DNA of 64,000 bases from assembly GCA_017849435.1 (NCBI GenBank), contig JAFIGY010000002.1:620001-684000 (forward strand). Direction: 5' to 3'. Shown here piece by piece: positions 15,233 to 24,327 of the stretch; the stretch's first letter is position 1; every line of letters starts with the position of its first letter. The notes under the pieces are model-generated. The model had not been told where the DNA came from. It did no database searches and worked only from the letters and a program-made list of their open reading frames with translations. Both the position numbers and the translations under genes were made by a program. Source of the DNA: Chitinophaga niabensis (GTDB taxonomy: Bacteria > Bacteroidota > Bacteroidia > Chitinophagales > Chitinophagaceae).

Positions 15233-17641
15233 ATGTGGCAGCGCCTGGCAGGTTTTGTATTGAAATTCCGTTTATGGCTTCTGGCTTTATTATTTATAGG
15301 CACTGGCGTGATGGCCTACTTTGCCGGCAAGGTAGAGCTATCCTATGAATTCACGGGCGCCGTTCCCCAAAACAACCTCAAATTCCTCGATTACATGCAT
15401 TTCAAGCAGCAGTTCGGAGAAGACGGGAATATGATGGTGATCGGTATTGAAACGGACAGCCTCTTCCGGCTGGATTTCTTCCGGGATTATATAAAGCTGA
15501 ACGACGACCTGCGTAAGATACCTGCTGTGGAAAATACGCTCGGTATTCCCATCGCTGTGAATCTCGTAAAGGACGACAGCACAAAGAAACTCAGGGCAGT
15601 ACAGCTTTTCCAGCCTGTACCCCGGGATCAGGCAACGCTGGACAGTCTTGCCGTCACTTTCTTCTCCCTTCCCTTTTACAAAGGACTGCTTTATAGTACC
15701 AACAGCCATGCTTACATGCTGGCTGTGCATATCAATAAGCAGGTGCTCAATTCAGAACGGCGTATAGAAGTGGTGCAGGCGATCACCAAAACAGCAGAGG
15801 CATTCGGAAAGAAACATAACATCGATGTGAAGTTGAGCGGCCTGCCGATGATCCGTACCATCATGGCTACTAAGGTGGCGGATGAATTGCGGATGTTCCT
15901 GAAGATATCGTTTTTGTTGACGGCCCTTATCCTCTTACTTTTCTTCCGTTCGCTGAGCGCGGTATTGATGAGTATGATCGTGGTAGCGATAGGCGTGATC
16001 TGGTCTGTAGGCACCATCGTATTGTGCGGATATAAGATCACTTTGCTGACAGGCCTGATCCCGCCGCTGATCGTAGTGATCGGGATACCCAACTGTGTTT
16101 ATTTCCTCAACAAATATCATACGGAATATGCCCTGCATGGCAACAAGATGAAGGCATTAGTGCGCATGGTGCAAAGGATGGGTATCGTAACGCTCTTCAC
16201 GAACCTCACCGCCGCTATCGGCTTTGGGGTGTTTTACTTCACAAACAGCGCCATCCTCAAGCAATTCGGGGTGGTAGCCGGCGTGAACATCATGCTCATC
16301 TTCCTGATCTCTTTCATCTTCCTTCCTTCCGTGCTCAGCTATCTGCCGCCACCGAAGACCAAGCATACCAGTTATCTGGACAACCGGATGTTCCGCGCCG
16401 TTCTCGGTTTCCTCAACACACTCGTGTTCCGCTTCCGCCCGGCCGTTTATCTTATAACTGTGCTGATGGTCGGCGGCGCTATCCTCGGTATGATGCGGCT
16501 GCGCCCGGTGGGATACATCGTGGATGATATTCCCAAATCAGACAAGCTGTACACCGATCTGAAATTCTTTGAACATCATTTCAAAGGCGTGATGCCGCTT
16601 GAAATTGCCATCGATACCAAAAAGAAGAACGGGGTAGTAAGCCTGCAAACCCTCAGCAAACTGGACGAGCTGGGAGCTGTGATAGCGGCGCAACCGGAAT
16701 GTGCGCGTCCCTTATCCGTTGCAGAGGGTATCAAGTTCGCGAAGCAGGCGTACTATGGTGGGGACAGTCTCAACTATGCTGTACCCAATCAGTTCGATAT
16801 CGGCTTCCTCGCACCTTATCTTCGCATGAAAGGCGGTGGAGACGGCAGCAACTCCACCTTTACCAGGCTGGTATCTTCCTTTATGGACAGTACCCGGCAA
16901 GTGGCACGGATGAGTGTGAACATGGCAGATATCGGTTCTGTGGCGCTTCCGCGGTTGATCGACTCCCTGCGTCCCAAAGTGAACGAGATATTTGATACCG
17001 CGCAATACAAAGTGACATTCACCGGTACCAGCATCATTTTCCTCGAAGGCAGCCGTTTCATCATCAATGGCCTGATGGAAAGTATCCTGCTGGCATTTGT
17101 GCTGATCGTTTTCTGCATGCTCTACCTGTTCCGCTCCTGGAGGATGTTAATCATTTCACTGGTGCCCAATGTCATTCCGTTGCTCGTAACGGCCGGGGTG
17201 ATGGGCTGGCTGAATATCGCCATCAAACCCTCTACCGTACTAGTGTTCAGCATCGCGCTGGGTATTGCCATCGACGTCACGATCCGTTTCCTGGTGAACT
17301 TCAAACAGGAATTGCCGCAGCATAATTTTGATATATCCGCCACCGTTAAACAGACCATTAACGAAACCGGCCTGAGCATCATTTATACTTCGCTGATCCT
17401 GTTTGCAGGCTTCATGATCTTCTCCTTCTCTGAGTTCCAGGGCACCAAAGCCCTGGGCTGGTTAACATCCCTTACGCTGGTAATGGCCATGATCACCAAC
17501 CTGACCATTTTGCCGGCCATGCTGTTGTGGATGGAAAAAGCCCTGCAGAAGAAGGCCCGCAAAAAAGAGCTGTGGAAACCGCTGGACGAGGAGCCGGACC
17601 TGGAGATGAAGGAAATAGGGCTGGAGGAGAAGAATGACTGA
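15233..17641 (+). CDS. RND/MMPL superfamily transporter
   Basis: An 802-residue inner-membrane protein in two homologous halves. Each half has one N-terminal membrane helix, a large periplasmic loop and a cluster of five helices (residues about 220-380 and 610-775). Characteristic segments are FRSLSAVLMSMIVVAIGVIW, GLIPPLIVVIGIPNCVYFLNKYH and FSIALGIAIDVTIRFLVNFK, the last resembling the RND/MMPL GxxxD motif. This is the predicted exporter group of the RND superfamily, related to MMPL and SSD proteins. The substrate (lipid, hopanoid or drug) is unknown. No periplasmic adaptor or TolC-type gene is adjacent, so it probably works alone. The acidic tail is cytoplasmic. A strong terminator follows. 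Confidence 0.9.
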   Translation: MWQRLAGFVLKFRLWLLALLFIGTGVMAYFAGKVELSYEFTGAVPQNNLKFLDYMHFKQQFGEDGNMMVIGIETDSLFRLDFFRDYIKLNDDLRKIPAVENTLGIPIAVNLVKDDSTKKLRAVQLFQPVPRDQATLDSLAVTFFSLPFYKGLLYSTNSHAYMLAVHINKQVLNSERRIEVVQAITKTAEAFGKKHNIDVKLSGLPMIRTIMATKVADELRMFLKISFLLTALILLLFFRSLSAVLMSMIVVAIGVIWSVGTIVLCGYKITLLTGLIPPLIVVIGIPNCVYFLNKYHTEYALHGNKMKALVRMVQRMGIVTLFTNLTAAIGFGVFYFTNSAILKQFGVVAGVNIMLIFLISFIFLPSVLSYLPPPKTKHTSYLDNRMFRAVLGFLNTLVFRFRPAVYLITVLMVGGAILGMMRLRPVGYIVDDIPKSDKLYTDLKFFEHHFKGVMPLEIAIDTKKKNGVVSLQTLSKLDELGAVIAAQPECARPLSVAEGIKFAKQAYYGGDSLNYAVPNQFDIGFLAPYLRMKGGGDGSNSTFTRLVSSFMDSTRQVARMSVNMADIGSVALPRLIDSLRPKVNEIFDTAQYKVTFTGTSIIFLEGSRFIINGLMESILLAFVLIVFCMLYLFRSWRMLIISLVPNVIPLLVTAGVMGWLNIAIKPSTVLVFSIALGIAIDVTIRFLVNFKQELPQHNFDISATVKQTINETGLSIIYTSLILFAGFMIFSFSEFQGTKALGWLTSLTLVMAMITNLTILPAMLLWMEKALQKKARKKELWKPLDEEPDLEMKEIGLEEKND

Positions 17642-17697
17642 TGAATGTTTTTTGGAACATGATAATTTATTGATATGTGTTCCGTCCAAAACCTTAG

Positions 17698-17725
17698 TCC
17701 GTGGCGCTTTGCCACGGATTTTTTT
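17698..17725 (+). terminator. Intrinsic terminator of the RND/MMPL gene
   Basis: TCCGTGGC pairs with GCCACGGA around GCTTT, followed by seven T. It ends the transporter transcript 57 bases past its stop. Confidence 0.9.
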
Positions 17726-17815
17726 ATGTCACCCTGCTAAAATAATCTAGTGGGGTACGTTCATCATACGCATATCACCGTTTGTAATAAAGGATTATTT
17801 ATACAGCAGAAAAAG

Positions 17816-17848
17816 TAAGAGGTTTAGCATGCCATTTCTAACCTCTTA
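17816..17848. repeat. Inverted repeat just before the transposase remnant
   Basis: TAAGAGGTTTAG and CTAACCTCTTA form arms with one bulged base around a 10-base loop, ending 4 bases before the ATG of the IS1595-type remnant. It may be an end of the element or a hairpin limiting read-in transcription. No matching terminal repeat was found downstream by eye. Confidence 0.5.
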
Positions 17849-17852
17849 GTCC

Positions 17853-18553
17853 ATGAAGAATAAGTTCCTAAAGGGCGCTCATTTATCGGAGCGCAAGTTT
17901 AAGGAGATATTGAAACTATTCTCCGAAGATCTAACCGCCACGCAGATTGCGAATATCAGTGGGGTTAGCAGGGTAACTATCAATAGTTACCTGAAGAAGA
18001 TCAGATTGCAGATCGTAAAGTATTGCGAATCTCTGCAACCGGAATCTTCAGCCAATGCAGCAGCCACCTGGGTGCAAAGAGCCCATTCCCACACTAACGG
18101 CCATGACACGGCCGTAGCTGTAAAGGCAGACGTTGACCGCATCGTTAAGCCGGTATTTTCGGTATTTACAAACGGGAGAACAGGGTGTTCACGGAGATAC
18201 TGCCGGATGTGAGCAGATCTATGATCCAGGCTATCGCCCGCGGACGCAGCGTGCTGGAAACAGTAGGCAGCGCAGAACGCATCAGGCGTTTCAGCGGAGT
18301 AGTGGATCTCGGTCAGTACCGCTTGTACCATCTCGGGAACGGTCACCACGAAGCAGATACCAAAGCTTCGCTGGACGATGTGGACGGTTTCTGGGGGCTC
18401 ACCAAGCACCGGCTCGCAAAATTTAAAGGTCTCAACAGAAATACAGCCTATCTGCACCTCAAAGAATGTGAATTCCGGTACAACTATCGGAACGAGGATC
18501 TCTACAATGTATTGATCAATCTCTTGAAAGCATTCCCTTTAAATTTATCCTGA
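17853..18553 (+). pseudogene. Decayed IS1595-family transposase
   Basis: The first frame encodes an intact N-terminal helix-turn-helix (FSEDLTATQIANISGVSRVTINSYLKKIR). The C-terminal part, including FWGLTKHRLAKFKGLNRNT and ECEFRYNYRNEDLYN, is in another frame starting by about 18140, where GIFGIYKRENRVFTEI is legible. Between them the reading frame has shifted and carries stops. Remnants such as SHLGAK stand where the family has its DES-Y-FGA(R/K) catalytic motif. The other catalytic positions also look degraded: a DGW-type Asp is missing and VDGFWG stands where the Glu motif is expected. The element is therefore dead. Its position immediately before the susC array suggests past rearrangement there. 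Confidence 0.85.
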
Positions 18554-18718
18554 CCCGCCGCTGATCAGTATCAGAACTGAAATTAATATGAACGGAAACA
18601 TTCATGTTTGTAGCGGTACAGCATATCGTGTGCCTGGAGGGGGCTGCAGCATTTTTCTCAGACAAAGCATTGCTTCAACATAATTCAAGAATCTCGATTT
18701 AGATTTTGGTTGATGATA
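18554..18718. other. Non-coding DNA after the transposase remnant
   Basis: I see no gene here. It contains the GC-rich stretch GCCTGGAGGGGGCTGCAGC and leads into the strong hairpin at 18719. It is probably the right flank of the old insertion element. Together with the terminator and the promoter at 18865 it accounts for the 355-base space up to the broken susC. Confidence 0.4.
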
Positions 18719-18755
18719 AGCGGGTGATAATCTTATCGCCTGCTTTTTCTTTTTT
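18719..18755 (+). terminator. Strong intrinsic terminator downstream of the IS remnant
   Basis: AGCGGGTGATAA pairs with TTATCGCCTGCT over 12 bp (two G-T pairs) with a 2-base loop, followed by TTTTTCTTTTTT. No intact gene precedes it, so it may be left from the element or from a lost gene. Confidence 0.8.
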
Positions 18756-18864
18756 ATGCCTGTACTCCTTTATGGGTAAGGCTTTCAGCGCATCGCTCAC
18801 GCACAGGATTTATTGTTGCACAAAAAAAATCCTGGTAAGGGGGGATAAAAATCGTGAAGAGGGG

Positions 18865-18872
18865 TATATTTG
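18865..18872 (+). promoter_or_regulatory. -7 promoter element in front of the broken susC
   Basis: TATATTTG is an exact TAnnTTTG match. It lies 36 bases before the ATG at 18909, a typical arrangement. No clear TTG lies 19-21 bases upstream. The promoter may survive although the gene is broken. Confidence 0.4.
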
Positions 18873-18908
18873 AGCGTTAAATTTTCATTGAACAATTAAA
18901 TCGTGCTT

Positions 18909-19199
18909 ATGAGGAAAGGTCTGACCGCCTTGTTCCTGCTCCTGGTATGCCTCTCAGGACAGGTATTGGTGCAGAACCAAACCATTAAAGGAAAGGGTAC
19001 TGTTGCAGGAGATGGCTCTCCTATTATCGGAGCCACTATCATCAAAGGAACAAATCTTGGAGCTGTCGCCAACGCGGAAAGCTCATTCAGCCTGAATGTG
19101 CCGGGAAGTGCAACTGTACTGTGTTGAGGTTCTTCCATTGATTTCGGTTACATCAACATAAAAAGCAGTAAGGGTGGAATCAATGATGCGGAGATGTAA
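18909..19199 (+). pseudogene. 5' remnant of a SusC-family TonB-dependent receptor gene
   Basis: The ATG opens a signal peptide (RKGLTALFLLLVCLSGQVLVQ) and a carboxypeptidase-regulatory-like domain (NQTIKGKGTVAGDGSPIIGATIIKGTNLG), collinear with residues 20-70 of the intact SusC that begins at 19613. A TGA at 19125-19127 interrupts it. The same frame continues with SSIDFGYINIK, which corresponds to the expected end of this domain, before a TAA at 19197-19199. The plug and barrel are absent. It is a decayed paralogue of its neighbour, with no susD left. The 72-residue product could still be exported but would not form a receptor. Confidence 0.8.
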
Positions 19200-19319
19200 T
19201 ACATCTTCATAAATTCTTCTCTTATTTGGAAAACTTTTTATTACTAACGGTTAGGTATATACGTTATCGGGAATATCTTGATAGGCTTGCGTTTCAAACT
19301 TTCCAAGCGTGATTATGGC

Positions 19320-19409
19320 ACGTTTGTGTAATCTTAAGAAAACGTTAAGTAATTAATATTGTATTATTATTTCCAGTACATCTGTAACAAAATCAAACCA
19401 GGATTTATG
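19320..19409 (+). promoter_or_regulatory. Conserved leader element upstream of susC gene 1
   Basis: The 413 bases between 19200 and 19612 hold no gene, but about 90 bases align with the region 24241-24327 upstream of susC gene 2. Shared blocks are TTTGTGT, CTTAA-AAAA-GTTAA, TATTGTA and a terminal ATG at 19407. CTTAAGAAAACGTTAAG (19333-19349) is an imperfect palindrome. The element lies about 200 bases before the susC start, implying a long leader or a distant binding site. The ATG at 19407 opens a 20-codon frame ending at 19469. The remaining DNA to 19612 shows nothing further that I recognise. Confidence 0.5.
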
Positions 19410-19612
19410 ACGTGTAAACCAGCGGACGCCATTCAACATTCTTTTTTCGGAAACGCCTATGGATATTGACTTTTACAAGATCCTTCCGTTTTGAAATTAT
19501 AAAGTCTGTCTGACCCAAACTAGAATTCCTTTCTGGCATTTTTAACCGACTGAATTCGAACATAGATCGAGTAATTATTTATTGCAGTCTAAAATCTAAA
19601 CGCTTATAATTT

Positions 19613-22600
19613 ATGAAGCAAGTGCTCTTTTTATGGCTTGCGATGGTAGCCTTTCTGCCTGCGATAGCACAGAATCAAACCATCACCGGCAAGGTGACCG
19701 ATGCAAAAGACGGGTCATCGTTACCGGGAGTAACCGTTGTGGTCAAGGGATCCACCAAAGGAACACTCTCTAAATCTGACGGTACTTACGCTATTGAGGC
19801 GCCATCCGGCTCCACAGTGGTTTTCTCTTTCATGGGATATCTTTCAAAGGAAATTATCGTTAGCACCTCTGCTACCTATAATATTTCTCTTTCTTTGAAC
19901 GATAAAGTATTGGAAGAAGTGGTGGTGAACGGTTATGGTTCCACTTCCCGCCGGAAATATAACGGCGCCGTTACGGTGATCGGATCAGAGAAAATGGAAA
20001 ACGTACCTGTTGCCACTTTCGATCAGATGCTGCAGGGCCGTGCACCGGGTTTGTACAGTACCTCTGGTAGTGGTCAGCCAGGCGCTGCCAACAGGGTGGT
20101 GATCCGCGGAGCCAGCTCCATCAGCGGTCTTACCTCCCCGCTTTATGTAGTGGACGGGGTACCGGTAGAAACCGGCGCTTTTGCTGCCATGAACGCGAAT
20201 GATTTTGAGAGCGTTTCTGTTTTGAAGGACGCGAATGCTACCGCATTGTACGGTTCCCGTGGTGCGAATGGGGTGATCGTTATTACTACCAAACGCGGTA
20301 AAGAAGGACGGGTTGTTTTCAGCCTGAAAACACAACACGGTTTCTCCAACAGAACGCGTCCCCGTTTTGATATGATGAATGCTGACCAGCGTCTGAAATT
20401 TGAAGAAGAGATCGGCGCTGCTTACAATTATTCTCTCGGACCCGGATGGGAACTTTCTCCGCTGAATCCTGCCAACGCTAACCTTACGGAAGGACAGAAA
20501 GCTGCTAACAAATCAACGCTGGACAGCCTTCGGAACCTCAATACGGACTGGAGGAAAATATTTTTCCGTGACAGGGCCGCTTTCCAGGAGCATGAGCTCG
20601 CTGCCAGCGGTGGTACCGAGAAAGTAAGGTTCTATAGTGCACTGAACTATTATAAACAGCAGGGTATTGCCCTCCGTTCCGGGCTGGAGCGGTACAGCTT
20701 CCGCACCAATGTGGATTTTAAGGGCGACCGCTTTACGGGTGCGATCAATACCTCTATCGGTTATGCCAACATCAACTCCATCGAGGCGGAAAACTCTACC
20801 GCAGTAGTAAACCCTTTCGCCGCGGTTTACTATGCATTGCCGTATGAGTATCCGTACATTAACGGCGTACTTGTACACTCCGGCAATGCCGCGCAGTATG
20901 GTGTTTGGGACCAGCGTGAAGGTTCTGACGCATTGGAGCGTACACTGAATACCACTGCCAAACAAAATCAGCTGAAGGGCGCCATCAGCCTCAACTTGCG
21001 CTATGACCTTCACAAAAACCTCTACGCCCGTACGCAGCTGGGTATGGACTATCGTGAAAGCGCTACTTCCCGTTACGTGAACCCCAACTCTTATGTGGGC
21101 AGTCAGAGCACCGGCCGCCAGGGGTCTTACGGCGAAGGGCTTGCACGCTATTACCAGTTCACTTCTACTTCAGGCCTGACCTACCATAATACATTTGCAG
21201 TGAAGCACGATCTGGAAGTGACAGCTTTATACGAGTTCAACAGGATCAAAGCCACCAGTATGTCTTACACTGGCTACGGGATCAACCCCCTCTTCCCCGA
21301 AACTCCTGTAGGCATCACACCGGGTAACAATACAAACGGATTCATTCCCACTATAGGCGGTGGTAAATCAGGTTCCGCGCTGGCTTCCTTCATCGGGTTG
21401 GTGAAATACGGATTTGCAGACAAATACACCCTGAACTTTACACTGCGCCGCGACGGTTCTACAACCGTTCCCGAAAAAAACCGCTGGCATAACTTCTGGT
21501 CTGTAGGCGCAGGCTGGGACCTCATGAAAGAAGACTTCATCCGGGATATCAGGCATCTGAGTGCATTGAGAGCAAGAGTGAGCTACGGTACTTCCGCATC
21601 TCCGTTTGCCAGCTATTTTGGATATACTCCTACTTACGGTCCTACCCGTTATGGCGGTGCTCCTGGCATCTATCCTGATGCGATCGGTAATCCCGAATAC
21701 GACTGGGAGTATACCAAAACGTTCAACGCAGGTTTCGATGCATCTGCCTTCGATTCCCGTCTCCGCCTTACTGTAGACTGGTATAATAAAGTAACGAATA
21801 ACCTGTTCATCAGCGAACAACTTTCCCGTACTTCAGGCTTCTCTGGTCGTAGCATCAACGCCGGGGCTTTACGCAACCGCGGTATTGAAGTGGACCTGAG
21901 TGGAGATATCGTGAAAACTGCTAACCTTACCTGGTATGCCGGCGCCAACTTCGCTTACAACAAGAACGTGGTGACCAACCTGGGTGGTGTGAACGAATTC
22001 ATCTCAGGTACCAGCATTGTGCGTGTTGGTCTGCCGATCGGTTCTCACTATGCGGTTAAATGGGCCGGGATAGATCCGAAGAATGGTAAAACGCAATACT
22101 ACCAGGCTGACGGTAAGATAGCGCCGAACTATGCTTACAACGACAATTTTAAAGTAGCCGAATACGGTACTTACAATCCTCCCTTCATTGGTGGCTTTAA
22201 TACCGGTATTAACTGGAAAGGCCTGACCGTTGAGGCGTTCTTCTCATTCGCTTCAGGATTTAAACGCTTCAACAACGAAGACTTCTTTAACCAGAACTAT
22301 TCTTTCGCTACCAGTAACCAGTCTACCCAATGGCTTCGCCGCTGGAAGAAAGCAGAGGATATCACAGACATTCAGGCATTCGGAGATCCGAGAAGGTTCT
22401 CTTCCAGGGATATCCAGGATGCTTCCTACATCCGCTTCAGGAACCTGAATGTTGGCTATTCTCTGCCTAAAGCATGGCTCAGCAGAACCAACCTGATCAG
22501 CCAGGTACATATCTACGTTCAGGCTCAAAACATTTTCACACTTACCAGCTGGACAGGATTTGATCCGGAAGATAACAACAACATCGCTCAGTTTGAATAT

Positions 22601-22645
22601 CCTGCAGCCCGCACGTATACTGCCGGTGTGAAAGTTAATTTTTGA
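19613..22645 (+). CDS. SusC/RagA-family TonB-linked outer membrane receptor (pair 1)
   Basis: A 1010-residue TonB-dependent outer-membrane transporter. It has a signal peptide (residues 1-19, ending PAIAQ), a carboxypeptidase-regulatory-like domain (NQTITGKVTDAKDGSSLPGVTV..., about 20-105), and a plug with the SusC signatures EEVVVNGYG, FDQMLQGRAPGL, SPLYVVDGVPV and LYGSRGANGVIVITTKRG. A beta-barrel follows to the terminal aromatic residue (TAGVKVNF). SusC proteins import oligosaccharides or peptides captured by their SusD partner, using TonB energy. The susD gene follows after 18 bases. It closely resembles the receptor at 29289-32132. No substrate can be assigned, because no degradative enzyme is encoded nearby. 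Confidence 0.95.
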   Translation: MKQVLFLWLAMVAFLPAIAQNQTITGKVTDAKDGSSLPGVTVVVKGSTKGTLSKSDGTYAIEAPSGSTVVFSFMGYLSKEIIVSTSATYNISLSLNDKVLEEVVVNGYGSTSRRKYNGAVTVIGSEKMENVPVATFDQMLQGRAPGLYSTSGSGQPGAANRVVIRGASSISGLTSPLYVVDGVPVETGAFAAMNANDFESVSVLKDANATALYGSRGANGVIVITTKRGKEGRVVFSLKTQHGFSNRTRPRFDMMNADQRLKFEEEIGAAYNYSLGPGWELSPLNPANANLTEGQKAANKSTLDSLRNLNTDWRKIFFRDRAAFQEHELAASGGTEKVRFYSALNYYKQQGIALRSGLERYSFRTNVDFKGDRFTGAINTSIGYANINSIEAENSTAVVNPFAAVYYALPYEYPYINGVLVHSGNAAQYGVWDQREGSDALERTLNTTAKQNQLKGAISLNLRYDLHKNLYARTQLGMDYRESATSRYVNPNSYVGSQSTGRQGSYGEGLARYYQFTSTSGLTYHNTFAVKHDLEVTALYEFNRIKATSMSYTGYGINPLFPETPVGITPGNNTNGFIPTIGGGKSGSALASFIGLVKYGFADKYTLNFTLRRDGSTTVPEKNRWHNFWSVGAGWDLMKEDFIRDIRHLSALRARVSYGTSASPFASYFGYTPTYGPTRYGGAPGIYPDAIGNPEYDWEYTKTFNAGFDASAFDSRLRLTVDWYNKVTNNLFISEQLSRTSGFSGRSINAGALRNRGIEVDLSGDIVKTANLTWYAGANFAYNKNVVTNLGGVNEFISGTSIVRVGLPIGSHYAVKWAGIDPKNGKTQYYQADGKIAPNYAYNDNFKVAEYGTYNPPFIGGFNTGINWKGLTVEAFFSFASGFKRFNNEDFFNQNYSFATSNQSTQWLRRWKKAEDITDIQAFGDPRRFSSRDIQDASYIRFRNLNVGYSLPKAWLSRTNLISQVHIYVQAQNIFTLTSWTGFDPEDNNNIAQFEYPAARTYTAGVKVNF

Positions 22646-22663
22646 TCTAAAGAATGAAGTAAC

Positions 22664-24076
22664 ATGAAAGCTATCAATAAAATATTATTAGCAGGTTTGT
22701 CATTCGCAGTATTGACATCAGGATGCCTTGCGGACCTGGACCTGAAGCCTACAGATTCTGTTGACCAGACTGTAGCCATCAAAAGCGTGTCTGATCTGAA
22801 TACCGGCGTGATAGGTGTATATGCAAGCTTCACGGCGGGTAATACACAATATGCCACCTCCCTGGAAACGGATGAAGCATTGATGCCGAAGGAAAACAAT
22901 ACCGGTCGCGGTGTGATCCCTTATCGCTGGCAATATGACCCTTCCTCGGCAGAGCCTGGTGCTGCATGGACTAACTACTACGCAGTGATCGACCGCGTCA
23001 ATCGTATTCTGAAAATAGTGGATAATATTCCGGCAACCGGTGCAGATGCAGATACTAAAAAAAGGCTCAAGGGTGAGCTCCTGGCCATTCGTGCCTATTG
23101 CCACCTGGAGCTGTTGAGCTATTATGCTGTGGATTATGATGCGGCTTCACTCGGTGTGCCCATCATGCTCGAATCCAAGATCAGCAAGCCTAAACGTGAT
23201 CAGGTATCCAAAGTACTGGATCAGATCAATGCAGACCTTACTGCCGCAAAAGATATGATCCCCGCGAGTTATGCTCCTGCAGCACGTTCCCGCGTCAGCA
23301 AACTGACAATAAGCGCCATTCAGGCCCGGACCGCATTGTTGCAAAAAAACTACGATGCAGCCGTTACTTTTGCCACAGAGGTGATCACTGCTCGTAACCT
23401 TGCTACCCGCACACAGTTCCCCAATATCTGGCTGGATAACGATTCCGACCTTTCCGAAGTGATCTGGAAATTAAAAAGGGATAACGGTGATGAACGTATG
23501 GGGGATGCATACCGCGACCGGACCGGCCGTATCATCTGGGCTCCTGCCTTTAAGTTAATGGACTCATTCGATCAGGTGAATGATGTTCGGTTTGCATCTT
23601 ACTTCAAAAATGTTGGTTCAACTTCCGCTCCCCGCTGGACGCAGATCAAGTTTGTAGGCGGTCAGTCTGCGCTCGTGAACCTCGCAGATGCCAAACTGTT
23701 CCGTGTAGCTGAGATGTACCTGATCCGTGCGGAAGCTTATGCCAAGAAAGCGACGCCGGATATTACCAGTGGCGCTGCTGACCTGAACGCGCTCCGCACC
23801 GCTCGTATCACAGGATATGCGCCGCAGACGTTTGCTACTGCGCAGGACCTGATCACGGCTGTGTTGCAGGAAAAGTTTAAAGAACTGGCCTTCGAATCTC
23901 ATCGCTATGTAGATCTTCGTCGTAACAACCTGCCTGTTAACCGCGGGCCTAAAGATGTAGATCAGGCAATGGGTGCCGTAAACCTGGATCCTTCGCAAAA
24001 GGAATATTACTTCCCCATCCCTAGCGGAGAGACGCTTGCCAATGAGATCATTGAGCAGCATCCGAAATGGAAATAG
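22664..24076 (+). CDS. SusD/RagB-family nutrient-binding lipoprotein (pair 1)
   Basis: A 470-residue surface lipoprotein with lipobox TSGC (Cys21). The helical TPR-like fold carries typical SusD motifs: LNTGVIGVYASF near the N-terminus, ELLAIRAYCHLELLSYYAVDY in the middle, VAEMYLIRAEAYAKK, and the C-terminal FKELAFESHRYVDLRRNNLPV. It caps the SusC barrel and binds the ligand. It lies 18 bases after susC and is co-transcribed with it. It is paralogous to the SusD at 32139-33548 (shared VDQTVAIKSVSDLN / IDQSIAFKSVDDLN opening and aligned motifs). A strong terminator follows. Confidence 0.95.
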   Translation: MKAINKILLAGLSFAVLTSGCLADLDLKPTDSVDQTVAIKSVSDLNTGVIGVYASFTAGNTQYATSLETDEALMPKENNTGRGVIPYRWQYDPSSAEPGAAWTNYYAVIDRVNRILKIVDNIPATGADADTKKRLKGELLAIRAYCHLELLSYYAVDYDAASLGVPIMLESKISKPKRDQVSKVLDQINADLTAAKDMIPASYAPAARSRVSKLTISAIQARTALLQKNYDAAVTFATEVITARNLATRTQFPNIWLDNDSDLSEVIWKLKRDNGDERMGDAYRDRTGRIIWAPAFKLMDSFDQVNDVRFASYFKNVGSTSAPRWTQIKFVGGQSALVNLADAKLFRVAEMYLIRAEAYAKKATPDITSGAADLNALRTARITGYAPQTFATAQDLITAVLQEKFKELAFESHRYVDLRRNNLPVNRGPKDVDQAMGAVNLDPSQKEYYFPIPSGETLANEIIEQHPKWK

Positions 24077-24103
24077 TCGATCTTCCCTGATATTCAGGTA
24101 TTT

Positions 24104-24137
24104 CAACCCGCCCGGTTTCCGTGGCGGGTTGTTTTTT
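24104..24137 (+). terminator. Terminator of susCD pair 1
   Basis: CAACCCGCC pairs with GGCGGGTTG (9 bp) around a 10-base loop, followed by six T. It separates pair 1 from pair 2. Confidence 0.9.
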
Positions 24138-24240
24138 GCTCACATACTGATTATCATCATCCTGTAATTTATCGGAGAATGCATGTTGGCAGCCCAATGT
24201 AGGAATAATTGAACGAATAAACTTTTCTAGTGCGTCAATA

Positions 24241-24327
24241 CAACATTTGTGTTAGTCTTAACAAAATGTTAATTTGTTATTATTGTAACGTTATTCAGTA
24301 TCAATAAAATCTAAATCGAATCTTATG
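24241..24327 (+). promoter_or_regulatory. Conserved leader element upstream of susC gene 2
   Basis: This is the counterpart of 19320-19409, with the same block order. Here the core is a perfect inverted repeat, TTAACA-AAA-TGTTAA (24258-24272). The element ends in an ATG at 24325 that opens an 18-residue frame (MKGKTLLLLRVRSYILKT, stop at 24379-24381). That peptide looks like the start of a SusC signal peptide. The susC start lies 333 bases further on. The rest of the 581-base space between 24077 and 24657 contains AAAATCTAAA motifs near 24306 and 24540 but no gene. Confidence 0.5.

Noticed and set aside
17853-18212. The helix-turn-helix frame as an intact regulator
   Set aside because: The helix-turn-helix matches the N-terminus of IS1595-type transposases, and the rest of that protein follows in another frame; it is a pseudogene.
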